Shown in pieces: positions 32,818-43,787 of a stretch of DNA of 56,497 bases. The translations under genes were made by a program, and so were the position numbers. The notes beneath the pieces were generated by a model. That model saw only the letters and a list, made by a program, of their open reading frames with translations. It ran no database searches and had not been told where the DNA came from. The first letter of the stretch is position 1. Each line of letters opens with the position of its first letter. Origin of the DNA: Phoronis australis (Eukaryota > Phoronida > Phoronidae); NCBI GenBank assembly GCA_002633005.1, contig NMRA01000801.1, forward strand, positions 75,725 through 132,221, read 5' to 3'.

Positions 32818-34069
32818 ATTCATTTTTATTCGTTCACATGTAAATATGCCGTCATTTCCGTCCGTCGGGGCGGCGTCCGTTCGTCCGGGCGGCATCCGCC
32901 GCTTTATCTCCAAAACCCTTTGACATACGTTCATGAAATTTGGCACATATGTTCCATACATGAATGGGACGGCGTGAGCGAACTTTCGAACGGATCCGAC
33001 TATGAGTGTGCCCCCTAATGGCAATTTTAGTTTTTACGCTTACCTTTGTGTCTTCAAAAGTCCTGAACGGATGTTCATGAAATTTGGTATGTAGGCACCT
33101 ATTAATGAGATGACGGCATCCTGCCGTTTTCAGATGGATTCGACGTAGTTTGCACCACCTAGTGGCCGTTTTTACTGTTTTCGAGCCTGTTTATTTGCGT
33201 CCATCCCTCTATCAACCAAACCGCTCAAAGGATGATTGTGAAAATTGGCATGTATTTGCTTACTGTAAAGAGGATGGTTGACGATGATTTTCCGACGATT
33301 TTCTCTACTGCGGCGCCTCCTAGTGGCAGTTTTGTTTTTGTTGCGCTTATGGCTATATGTCCTAAACCGTTCACAGGAACTTTACTTAATTTAGCAAGTG
33401 TATTTATATGATGTTGACTACGGATGACGACGACTTTCGGCCAGATCCGACTACTGCTGTGTCCTCTAGTGGCAATATTAGTTTTTTACGTTTAACTCCG
33501 TATCTTCAAAGGTCCTCAACAGATTTTCATAAAATTTTAAATATAGGCATCTATTGGTGTGATGATGCTATCTTCCTGTTTTTGGATGGAATTCAGGTAT
33601 TTTGCACCACCTAGTGGCCATTTTTGCTGTTTTCAAATCTTGTTTTTGGCGTCCACCCCTGTATCAACCAAATTATTTGAAAATTGGCATATATGTTCTC
33701 AGTGTTAAGACGACCTTTGATGATGGTGACTGAATACTGTGGCGCCTCCTAGTGGTAGTTTTGTTTTGCGCCCATACGGTATATCCTAAACCCACTGTAG
33801 GATCTTTACTAAGTTTAGTAAGTGTATTTATATAAAGATAACAACAGACGACGACGACTTTCAGGCGGATCCAATGGACACTGTTCCCACTAAGTGGCAA
33901 TTTCATTTTATTCCGTTTTCCTTTGGTTCTCTGAAGTTCCTTGACAGATTTTTATGAAATATGGCATGTTCCTGTTTTTTGGATGGATTGTATGCTTTTG
34001 CGCCATCTAGTGGCCATCTTTATGATACAAATAAATAACCCGCATTTCAACGCTTCGCGTTGATCTTGT
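32818..34069 (+). mobile_element. HINE/DINE-1-like element, copy 3
   Basis: The 5' hairpin has decayed (ATTTTTATTCGTTCACATGT) but is followed by the usual ATGCCGTCATTTCCGTCCG. The 3' end is GCATTTCAACGCTTCGCGTT with hairpin CAACGCTTCGCGTTG (34048-34062). Core sites at 33015, 33159, 33320, 33466, 33611, 33749, 33890 and 34007 give spacings of 144, 161, 146, 145, 138, 141 and 117 bp. This is the same order and nearly the same spacing as copy 1. No coding capacity. Confidence 0.78.
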
Positions 34070-35460
34070 AAGACAGTGTGGTCATGGACTTTCGAAAGCG
34101 TACATAAATTATGTAATTGCAGTCGAATTTTATGTTGTGGAGAAAACCACGAGTTTCGTTACAAGTATGCATGAAAGCGGCATTTAGTCATATGCATCTA
34201 GCAGGATGGCTACAGTTATTAAAGATTTGTTCACTTTAAGATTTACTTCAATTTTGATCCCAAAACTATAAGAAACAACACAAAACATTTCTGTAATGTC
34301 CTTACTCAGGGAAGCAATGTGTAGCATATTATTGATCATGCCAGCATTTTTTCAGTGACCTGAGCTGGCACTAAGTTCATGTGTTATAAGTGCACTTTAA
34401 AGACAGCCTCCAGCGACCAAAAGACCCTCTTAACACCAGAAATACGAGTATTTTTTTAATAAAATATTTTTGTTACTTGCATACAACAGAACGTAATTAA
34501 TTATGACGTGAATTACACCACCCATAATTCGTAGCCCCTTCTAGCGCCCCTTCTAGCGCCCCAGAGAAATTCTCAACTAATCAGCGTATAGTGGTAGATA
34601 TGACTTTGTGCCCTCAAAATGTCTCCTAAGCCTCACTGCGTAACAGCTGAGTGTCTTTTTTTTGGCGTAGGCTTAGGCTAGTTATCTGTCTTGTTGTGTA
34701 GGGATGCAGTAATGAAACGGCCTTGTCATACATTTGTGCATCTTCTCCGCCAATCCCGTCATGTGTTGGCGGGGAATAGATTCATATCCACGCCTATGTG
34801 GGTAAAAATGACCAAATAAAATTGGACAAAAAAGTATTGTCATTAAAAGCTACACTGCTATACTTTGCGTAAACTAAATTATTTACCGGTGTTGGAAAAA
34901 TGGGCTTTCAGCGATTGCGTCACGTGACCTGAACAGTCAACTGTTCTTTGCTGCCACGAGGTGGCGAACATGTCGCAACAAATTGTCGGAACTGGTTTCA
35001 TTTCGTTACAAGTTTTTAGCATTTTTAATATCAAAAAAAAAATTTAAGAACAAACTGCTGTTGCGAAGCTGTCATCACACCTCCAGATTGTCGCAAAAGT
35101 TTGGGATAGCGCGTGTGCGTATCACAAGCACACTGTTTTCGAAACGGCAGACTTTCTTTGTTAAAAAGCTCAAAAGGTGGAGAGTTATGCTAGAAAATGA
35201 CGTTTATTAGGTTGTTTTTCACTTAAATGGCTGGCAGCGGGCAAGGTGTGTGTCGGAATTGTCTCCCAGATTTTGCATGCACCCCGTCGGTCATGAGCTC
35301 AGAGATATAAGTTTCCCGACGATGGGACTAGTAGAACTCGTACCTGGCCTGTATAAAACTTCATTATCTAATGGAGCTCAACACACGGTACCTTGCTGTA
35401 TTTTGACGATAGTCTTCAAACAGCTAGCTAGCTGGCTACAAGATCTACAGTGCACATTTT
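34070..35460. other. No gene recognised
   Basis: Includes a local duplication CTTCTAGCGCCCCTTCTAGCG near 34538-34565 and an AT-rich stretch with only short open frames. No domains, TIRs or arrays seen. Confidence 0.3.
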
Positions 35461-35504
35461 ATCGTTTCGTGTTACTGCTCCGGCCGGGCGTATCGGGAAT
35501 CCGT

Positions 35505-35530
35505 CCCAAATCAGAATATTCTGATTTGGG
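35505..35530. repeat. Perfect 26-bp palindrome
   Basis: Half-site CCCAAATCAGAAT followed directly by its exact reverse complement, with no spacer. Outside it the two sides stay loosely complementary (CGTATCGGGAATCCGT on the left, against CCGTATCAGAATTCC and ACGGGAACGG read on the right). It may be the centre of a foldback or a head-to-head element. Confidence 0.85.
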
Positions 35531-35799
35531 CCGTTCCCGTAATGGAATTCTGATACGGGCGGCCCATATCGTAATATCTTTTTTGATTGAATTTAAAACG
35601 TTAAATTGAATACAAATCCTTAAAATTCGGTGTGTTTTCATCGAATCGAGGTTTTATTTCATAGTTTCGATGTATTACAGATACTCACAATGTTGTGTTC
35701 AATCTTTGTGCAATTGAGGTTGACCGAGTCTATATTCAAAATGGAGGCAACTATGGGTTGCAGGATTTCAAGGCGAATTATTTTGAAAACTTAAGTTTC

Positions 35800-36310
35800 T
35801 AATATTAAATTTTTCGATGAATTTGAATATAATTGCTTTGTACAAAAAGATTAAGCTAATATATGTTGCAAGTTTTCCACGTATTTTGCACCAAATTAAA
35901 TGGCCTATTGTTGCCGATTCTAGGACGGGAGACACACTCGACAGCGGCCTGTATCGGAATCGCGCAGCGTTCACACCTTCGGCTTGAAGAAGACATGAAT
36001 GCAATGTTCCTAACATCAAAATTTTTGTATCAAGCAAACTACACTTTATAATAAAATGATATTGCCTGATAATTCGTAAGAAGCGTTTTGTTTTTTCGAG
36101 CCCAGTCATCCTCCCGGGGATTCCCATGCGGGCCCGTATTAGAATGTGCACTAAATAATTGAATAAAATGTTCCAAAGGTAATGATTTTGATCAATTTGA
36201 ATATTAATTGACATGAAATGAACAGTTAATATGTTTTCTTGATTTTCCACATATTTTGCACTAAATTAAATGGCCAGTCATCCCTGATTCCAATACGATG
36301 GATAGATGGT
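35800..36310 (+). repeat. Diverged local duplication (~130 bp arms)
   Basis: About 35815-35935 and 36185-36300 share TTTGAATAT, TTTTCCACGTATTTTGCACC/TTTTCCACATATTTTGCACT and AAATTAAATGGCC, each followed by GATTCYAGGACG- or GATTCCAATACG-type words. GTATCGGAAT, GTATTAGAAT and CTGATACGGG words scattered from 35485 to 36300 suggest one decayed element. No gene seen. Confidence 0.45.
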
Positions 36311-37339
36311 GAAAGCCAAATTTGTGTGTCGATGATGTCATAGACTTCGATTGGTGCAAGCACCATCTCAAATTTTTTGGCGCTAAATGTGGTTCGTGAT
36401 GGGGCTACTGTATTGTCAAAGGCCTACTTAATTAATGACTGGGTTATGCTATGATACCGTAGTTTGATGTTTTTCATCAATACATGTATTTTAGATATAA
36501 AATTAGTCATTTTGGCATCATAGCAGGCCTTTAAGGTTACGGAGGACCTGCATTGAGCAAAAAATATATGGAACAAATGGACATCAGTTGTGTGGAAGCA
36601 TATATTTTTGGATAGGAGATACCAGTCTGTCATTGATTGGGTTATGTGACCATGTCATTTACTAAAATTTGTCATAAAAGAAAGGTAAAGCAATTGTATC
36701 AATAACATGGACTAGTTTCATTTCATATAAATGTTCATGATGAAATTTCTGAAACACTGTTTCAGTTTTCTGAAAGAGCATTTCGTTGTGGTTTTATGCA
36801 ACTTTCATTTTCTCCTGAAAATCATAAAAGTACTTTTTTTTCATAGCCGATCAAGCAAAAATGCGACTAACAGCGTTTCTAAGAACGGCATGTTCATATC
36901 AACTTTTATATACTGTGCTTTTTAAGCTGTTCTCTAAAACGCTCTTAGTAATTGTTTGAGATTAATCTACTTTTGCATGAGGAGCTACAAAGGATTGAAA
37001 AGAATTTTTTAGTTTTTACAAAAAAAAACAGAAAAATTTCCTAGAAAGAAAATATGATAGAAAAAATTAATGAAACTTGTAGTTCAGAATTGAGAAATCT
37101 GGTATCAGTTAATACAAGGGTCTCTAACCACTGTTACCCTGTTGTCTCATCACATTTGACAAAAATGAATTGTGGTTGAAAGTTGATGACTTATATAGGA
37201 ATAAGGAACTGTTGGCATCTTTGGACATTCACTATTAGTTCTTGCAAAAGGGCCGTCCCGAATTTCACGGCCATAGAACTCTTCTATGTCCTGGAGATTA
37301 AAGAAAGCGTGTGACTTAGTTTTGGAAATCAGGCACATT
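36311..37339. other. No gene seen
   Basis: AT-rich; open stretches are short and of low complexity. TACTTTTGCATGAGGAGCTAC near 36970 resembles CACTTTTGCATGAGGAGTTTG at 27420, which lies upstream of the other Penelope remnant. Confidence 0.3.
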
Positions 37340-37475
37340 TTCTTGCCTCATTGATGTCGAGGAAGGTGAAGAATTTCAGATCACGCATCCACGGGTATTT
37401 GCCCTGTTTATCAAACTTTTTCAGGTTGGAGTTACAGACCACAGCACAGCAGTACTTCTTAGGCTTTGGGAAGAC
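37340..37475 (-). pseudogene. THAP-type zinc-finger N-terminal remnant, copy 2
   Basis: The minus strand reads PKPKKYCCAVVCNSNLKKFD, then KQGKYPWMRDLKFFTF and DINEARK, stopping two codons later (stop 37329-37331). It aligns with copy 1 (31735-31859) residue by residue. The position of a start Met is occupied by another codon. The C-x4-C and the FFTF segment fit the first half of a THAP finger; the second half is missing. Adjacent non-coding DNA up to about 37600 is shared with copy 1. Confidence 0.45.
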
Positions 37476-37619
37476 AGAATAGATCAATGCAATCCAGAAA
37501 AACATGTAAACAATCAAACAGCAACAAATAACACATAAAACTTCAGTGGCAGGAAAATGAGGCAGCAAATGTGCCTGAGGGATGTTCAATGTTTATGTGT
37601 AATCCTGGAGGATCCTATT

Positions 37620-37990
37620 ACTGTTTTGCCTAGTTTTCAATCACTCATAGAATCAAACCACTATATTGCTTTTAATGATGTAAAGATTTTAGACCATGAT
37701 ATGAACACAACTAACCTGTTGATCCATGAAGCCTTAGGCATCAATGAGCTCCATGCTGAGTACTGCTTGAATAGGAACATAGGGACTTTCAACCCTCAGT
37801 TGTGGTAGCTGATAGTGGAGTTCATTTCACTGGATGTCTCTCTACTAGTAACTTGTATTATGCACTTTGATGTGCATGCAGTTGATTGTTATTGTGAATT
37901 GATGTAGAGCATGACTCATACCTGATGATGATTTAAACTATTCATTCGAAACATCAATCATGAATGTTGTTGGGTTGAAACTTCCTCTAT
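37620..37990 (+). mobile_element. Second Penelope-like element 3' remnant (different lineage)
   Basis: The frame ending at 37808 reads SNHYIAFNDVKILDHDMNTT, then LLIHEALGINELHAEYCLNR, then NPQLW. This is the C-terminal part of the GIY-YIG domain of Penelope elements (H…I-DW-N-V-KILDHE…IKEALHI…LNRD.G…L-PXW in relatives). Downstream, CCTGATGATGATTTAAACTA and CGAAACATCAATCATGAATG are the Penelope 3' non-coding signature. It differs at sequence level from the copy at 27591-27985. Confidence 0.72.
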
Positions 37991-38294
37991 TTTGTGAATA
38001 TTCCCAAGGTGACGTACTTGCTTGAAAGTACCAGAGCGCTTTAGTTTGACACCAATAGTATGTAGGTCTCTAATGCATGAACCTAAAGTAGACTAGGGTG
38101 TATGAAGTAGGGTAATCTTTATTTAATGTCGGTGCATGGCTGCACACAGAACTCAGCAATGACCAACTAGAAAATATAAAAAGAAAAGCCGTAGGTGTAA
38201 ACAACCAACGAGTGAGTCTGGACACTTAGCATGTCTGCTGGAGCTGATTCACTATTTCAACTTACAATACTACTGGGGGTGTTCTGTAGATAAG

Positions 38295-38690
38295 CCCTCC
38301 CGATAAAACGCCCATGGGCGTTTATTTGGAAATTATGCCAAATACACGCCCATGGGCATTTATTTGGTGTGAGAACTTGTGGTGTCGATTGTCCAGACAG
38401 TGGGACGTTTATTTGGAAATTTTCCTCTTAAAAACCTGCTCAGCGTCAACTTTTTGTCACAAATTCAGTTTTGTGGAGCATTTATCATTTACAAAAATGA
38501 ACAAGGTGTTGGCGAACTATGCATCTATTAACAAAAAATTTTAAAATGCAGTGAAAAAGTGTCAAGTCCAGCAAAACTATGGCTTTCCGTTTACACCCCC
38601 CCCTTTTTCCGAATAACCACTCGGGTGTTTTAGGTGTTGCTAAAACGCCTGAAAATTTTCGTTTTCCAAATACACGCCCATGGGCTAATT
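38295..38690. mobile_element. Foldback/MITE with ACGCCCATGGGCGT palindromes at both ends
   Basis: The left end GATAAAACGCCCATGGGCGT, then TTATTTGGAAAT, mirrors the right end CCAAATACACGCCCATGGGC. An extra internal copy (CCAAATACACGCCCATGGGC) lies at 38338-38357. No coding capacity. The ends resemble the widespread invertebrate AACGCCC/GGGCGTT MITE group. Confidence 0.55.
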
Positions 38691-38944
38691 TACAGAAATT
38701 CTGGGTTCCTTAGGCGTAACATGCAAACAAATAACTATGCTCAGGTGATATCAATAGACATTCAGGGACAACGCAGTGACATAAGATGACATTATTAAAT
38801 CATTCTTTACTGATGCACTGGGAAGTGGATCTCATATTCAGAAGTAAATAAGGAGTTTTGATGATTTTCTGATCTTGGCCAAGATGCATGTTTATAAACA
38901 GGAAAACGTAGCATGTAACATATTAGTTAAGATTATCTCAAACT

Positions 38945-40330
38945 TTATTTAGAGGCCTCCATTCTAACTCTTATATCAAAAAGACTAAGCTTTCTCAACT
39001 AATAAAAGTACCGTATATATTTTCTGAAAGAAAAAAATCAGGGAATTTTGAAATATTTCTTTTGTATTTTTGTGCCATTATTGTTATTACGTTAACACCT
39101 TTTTAGGTCAAAATTTCATTTTTAAGAAAGGTACATTCATAGCAAAATAACCCCTCGGTCCATTTTAATGAAACCTTTTTTGAATGAAAACTTCACCAGT
39201 TACCTCAAAAAAATGTTAGGAATTTTCAGTTAGTCTTTTCGTTTGATGAAGCAACTCGCAAAACATAAGGTATTCATGTTTGTTACATTACGCAAAAACG
39301 AGGCATGTCGAAAATCCTAGCAGCGTGCTTGAGATTGATGAAGTTTCAACGAAATCCACCTAGTCATTTTCAAGAACTCATGTTCCTAAGTTCAAATAAA
39401 GTTGATTTGCCGAAGCAGAGAAAAAGCCGATTGAACTAGGACGAGTGAAAATCTCAAAGTCTTCGGAATTGTTTTTGGTGAAAACTTGTTTTCAGTAAAT
39501 ATAACCTATACATGCCTTGGATATGCTAGCTACATCAACATTCACTCGCATTGTCACCTGAATTTGCAATGCGTAATTAACATAATTATTAAAATGTACC
39601 GTCCCCAGCCACGAGGTGGGATCAAGTTTTACTGTTGCTTAACCTACTTAGAAGTACCAGTAGGTCATAGTTCATTGTTATACACATAGTCTGTACACAT
39701 CATGTGCCGGGAGTTTGATACGAAACCAAGTAAGAAATGGATAACAAAAATTGAATCTGTGGTTAAAGCATGTCGTTAGCATGAGATCCAAAATGCGAAA
39801 TGTTAATATAGTAAGTGAATTAAGGAATTTGGGTGAGGATTTATCTCTTTTCACAACATGCTGTGTTCATGACCACAGAGGCGTGAGGCGACTCGTAGCA
39901 TTCGTTCTCAGCGCCAACAGTCGTATGAATGTAGATGCACAACTCCCTCAGGATCAAAACTACATTTTGTATTTGTTTTCTCCAGCACCATTCTATCATA
40001 AGTACACCTCGTTGACTCAATATTATGGCGACTTGGTGAATGAAAGGATTGAGGGCATACAAAGCTGCTCTGTACCTGGCAGAAGATTCAATTTGAGTGA
40101 CAGCCCTGTAACCTTTGACCTCGGATAAGTAGTAAACAAATATCCACGCAATTGTGTGGTTCTGAGGTGGTTCTGCTAAATCTTTTTTCTCGCTACGCGG
40201 TTTTTATATTTTGTATTTGAAGTTCCCCGAGAATGAAGATAAAGTATTTTGCTAGACACATTTGAAATATTGTAAAAATGGCCAATTTTTGTGAATAATG
40301 TTTAAGATCACCTTAATTTTGGTAGGTATT
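38945..40330 (+). repeat. Dispersed repeat family 'F', longest copy
   Basis: Shares blocks, in order, with 52690-53310 (CATTCTAACTC, GTATATATTTTCTGAAAGAAA, GTCAAAATTTCATTTTTAAG, CTCTTTTCACAAC, CTCCCTCAGGATCAAAAC, AAGTAGTAAACAAAT) and, for its right half, with 53480-53880. Open frames inside (for example 39751-40128) do not survive in the other copies, so coding is unlikely. Confidence 0.6.
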
Positions 40331-40924
40331 TTCTAGTTATTGATCCAGGTTAACCCTGGAGATTAGAACTTCAATTAAGCAAGGCACAGGTTTCAAAATG
40401 AGTAGAGGTGCCTGCCAATACCAACTTTTTAACCGAAAATGTGTCCATGTCCATTTTGCAAATAAGATTTTACTAAGAAGTATAGTCGTTCTCACTAAAA
40501 CTTGACGATGTTCTCGTTAAATATCCCTATGCAAATTTTCACTCAGTTAATTTTCAAGTAATTTAGTTTTATTTTTTCTCGGTTTTTGAGATGACTTGGA
40601 AAGCGAGGCAAATTTCATTGAAATTGTCTACTTTGAAAACTGCTGAGTGTCAAGTATATACAGAGTTAGTGAGCGTGCTTGCTGCTTAAAGACTATCATC
40701 AAGAATACAGTTAGGGTACTTATGCTCATCACATTGTCATGAAATTGATAGCATCATGTAGACCTCAAGACCCTACGTGGAAAATCTGGTAGTAGGTAAC
40801 GGACGCTCATGGGCACCTTACTCATTACATCCTTCTAAGAGAAAAATGTCATTTTCTTGCATCACCCTTCTGCTTTTGTAAAAAAAAGAAAAAAGACTGT
40901 TGTGAATGAAAACTGTCCCCTCAT

Positions 40925-41415
40925 CAGGCCTTTATCCAGGATTTCGAAAATAGGGTGTCCAAAACGGGGTTCCCAATATTCCAGGGCGTCCATGATTCCG
41001 ATGCGTAACCCCCCAGCCCCAGCAGTCCCCCCCAAACACACATTTTTTTACAAAAAAAATGCATAGACCAAGGTTTTTACATCTAAGTTTACAAAACAGC
41101 CTTCTGCAGTGAGCATTTTTACTAAAAAAACTGTGTAGATCAAGACTTTTACATTGCTATCAACCAAGTGTGAGTGTAGCAACATTGTATATACTTTGTA
41201 AATTGTATATGTCTTCCTGCTTTTTAAAAAGAGCCACCACTGTGACTATTCACAGGCTTCCTAGTAATCATTACAATGTGTGTGTCCAAACTTGAGAAGT
41301 TCCTATTGATAGTGGGCGACCAAATGATACATTGGGCGTCCTTGCCATTGCGTCCATATTAGTGCTAGGGCATCCATTTGAATGCCCAGGACCTACGCTT
41401 CATAAAGGCCTGCCC
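40925..41415 (+). repeat. Dispersed repeat 'G', inverted partner at 54175-54560
   Basis: About 400 bp appears in reverse complement at 54175-54560. Anchors (this strand) include TTACAAAACAGCCTTCTGCA, ATCAACCAAGTGTGAG, TCCTAGTAATCATTACAATG, CATTTGAATGCCCAGGACCT and AAAGGCCT. No terminal repeats identified. Confidence 0.65.
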
Positions 41416-42439
41416 TCATGATCCGCGCTTGCGCCATTTGATTTATTTTTTTCTGGATGTGTGACAACTTTGCAAAACTAATATTTGTTCAGAAATTAGT
41501 TTTGCTGGTAATAAATCACTACTTCTAAAATAGTGAAACTTATCGGGGTAACTTATGAACTGCACAACTTTGTGGTAAAAGAAGAGTTGATTGAAGAATC
41601 TGTGAAAAGAGAAATTGACCTATTGGTGATACTTAGTTCATGGCTCTGAAAATGTCCTTTATACTGGCATTGACACTTTGATGTTTTGAGGAGTTGCGGT
41701 CAGTATGAACGGTTAACTTCGGCCCCAGTGAACAGTGTCAGTTAATGTTTCGGTAAACAGGTGGATCTTACAGCAGAGCGTCGATGCTGCGGTGCAGTAG
41801 GAATGGTCTAATTGGGTGTCATCGAATTTATCGCCAGCGGCCACTATTATTGCTCAACCCTGACTTACAATTTTATCCAATCCTCATTCTGTCACCTGCT
41901 AATGCATCATTGTTGTCAATCTTAAAAGATAAATACAGGAAATAATAAAAACTCATACTAATCCCTATGTCGCAGATATTTTGGTTCTTGTTAGGTGGTC
42001 TTTCCCCAGTTGCCTGGCTAAAAGTATAGGTGAGGCGTGCCGTTTAGCAGACCTTGAAAGGAGTTTTCAAATTTTCTTCCCAACTGCTGAGGGTTGTCAA
42101 GGGTTACAGAGCGTTATTTTGCTTCAGGGACTTGCGGATCAGAACGTCGTTTTTATTATAATAGGCAGAAACCAGGTTTGGTATCTTCATTAAAAGGCAG
42201 TGTTGTCACTAATATTTGCTATTATTTTGCTTGAATAATCATCAGTCGTATTAGAAATAATTCTTTGTCAGTTATCACTCGTAAATGTTCAAAAATTGTC
42301 ACATTAAAATTTTTTTCGCACACATGAAATGCATCATCGCTACCTTGCAATTACTTTGATGACGACAACGTCATCTACTGTTTATTTCGATGTTGTTAAC
42401 TTTCGAAGCTGGTTTGAACGCTTCCATTAACTTGGCTGT
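41416..42439. other. No gene recognised
   Basis: The segment 41993-42180 is open and preceded by TTGGTTCTTGTTAG, which could be a splice acceptor, but the peptide (CRLADLERSFQIFFPTAEG and so on) is not recognised. I do not call it an exon. Confidence 0.3.
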
Positions 42440-43155
42440 ATACATCTGCACCCGGTCTCCAATCTCCGTACTCAGACTCGTACTCATACTCGAGATTTCA
42501 TACTCAAAATCGTGCTCACTGGAGTCGTACTCAAAAAGGCGTATCTAATGTCGTATTTCGAGTAGACTCCAAACGTACTCAAATCTGACACTCATACTGG
42601 AGTTGTTATGGAACTGTTTATGATGTGAAATGCAAAACCACGCAGTCTCGCTGATTCATCGCTCCCCATTGGAATAGACCACCCCAAGAACTAGGCCTAC
42701 ATTATAGTCTGCTGTCGCTACAACTACAAGAGTATGTCTATAACGTGGAATTCTGAGTGTTCTGTAACTGTTATTCATTTTTTAGTTTCAATAAATATTC
42801 TTATGCCATTTCTTTGATACGTTTGGCAATTATTAAGCTTTACTTCTTGAGTTCCTTACCCAGTCCCGAAAACGTCTTAAGAAATATGTAACAGCTTTAT
42901 CACATCACATCTCTGTTGCTAATTTAGTCTTGACATAAAACCCATTGCTGTGTAGGCCTACGCTGATGTCAAACTTTGGTACTGTATCTTTGCATTTTAC
43001 TGAGTACGTGCTCAAAATTTCGAGTACAGATTTTTCGAGTATGACATTGAATACACCAAAGCTGAGTCTGTACTCGAGTTGAGTATGAAGTGTGAGTTTG
43101 AGCATGATTCGAGTCTGAGTACGGAGATTGGAGACCGGGCCCAGGCAGTATACAT
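42440..43155. mobile_element. ~715-bp TIR element with GTACTC/TACTC subterminal arrays
   Basis: The reverse complement of the right end (43155 leftward: TGTATACTGCCTGGGCCCGG, TCTCCAATCTCCGTACTCAG) matches the left end (TGTATACATCTGCACCCGGT, CTCCAATCTCCGTACTCAGA). Inside each end, ACTC-type words recur every 6-14 bases (CGTACTCATACTCGAG…GTCGTACTCAAAAAGG at left; GAGTACG, GAGTATG, CGAGTAC at right). Such arrays are typical transposase-binding sites. No reading frame. Confidence 0.7.
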
Positions 43156-43783
43156 GGACGCTCTGCTCATACCAGAGTTCAGTGAGTATGAAGGGGCCTA
43201 AAAAACAAGTAAAAAGTCCCTTGCTCTGTTAAGCAGAATTTGAATAATGGCCTGAACCAATTTAGGATATATATTTCTTTATGACACCACTTTTATGGCT
43301 GATTTTGATTCACCAGTTTTTACCTACATGGTTCTAAAGCTGTATTTTTAGTTTATAGGTTTGCACCAAGGCTAATCCACATTCCACACACCCTTACTTC
43401 AGTAGTTAAGAACAACTGATTGACATCTGGTTCTTCAATTTCTATTTCCACCCTCAGAAACAGTGGACTGGTCTGGCAATCTGCACTCTTATCAAGCAGT
43501 TATGTAATTTCTGGATATTGACCCTGTGACCTAGATTTGATGGCTAGCAATATTGCATAATGCCTTACCTCTGTGAGGGGGCTGTATCCAAACTGTGTCC
43601 TATTTGATTTGTTACTAAGTCCTGGGTCAAGTTCAATATTGCTAGTGCCTTGCTAGAAAAGCCAGATAACAGAGTCCTATATATGAGCAAAGTTCCTAAT
43701 GAAACCAAAAAAATCTGATTGGAACTTTTACTCTCGTAAAATAGGAGAAATACTATTCTTTACCATTCTATTTCTGTTTAATA
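43156..43783. other. No gene seen
   Basis: Unremarkable AT-rich spacer between the TIR element and the long TTAA-type element. Confidence 0.3.
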
Positions 43784-43787
43784 ATAA

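Noticed and set aside
39751-40128. 125-codon open frame
   Set aside because: Lies in dispersed repeat F. The homologous parts of the other two copies are interrupted, so coding is not conserved.
41993-42193. Possible host exon with acceptor TTGTTAG
   Set aside because: No recognisable peptide, no convincing donor in phase, and no partner exon nearby.
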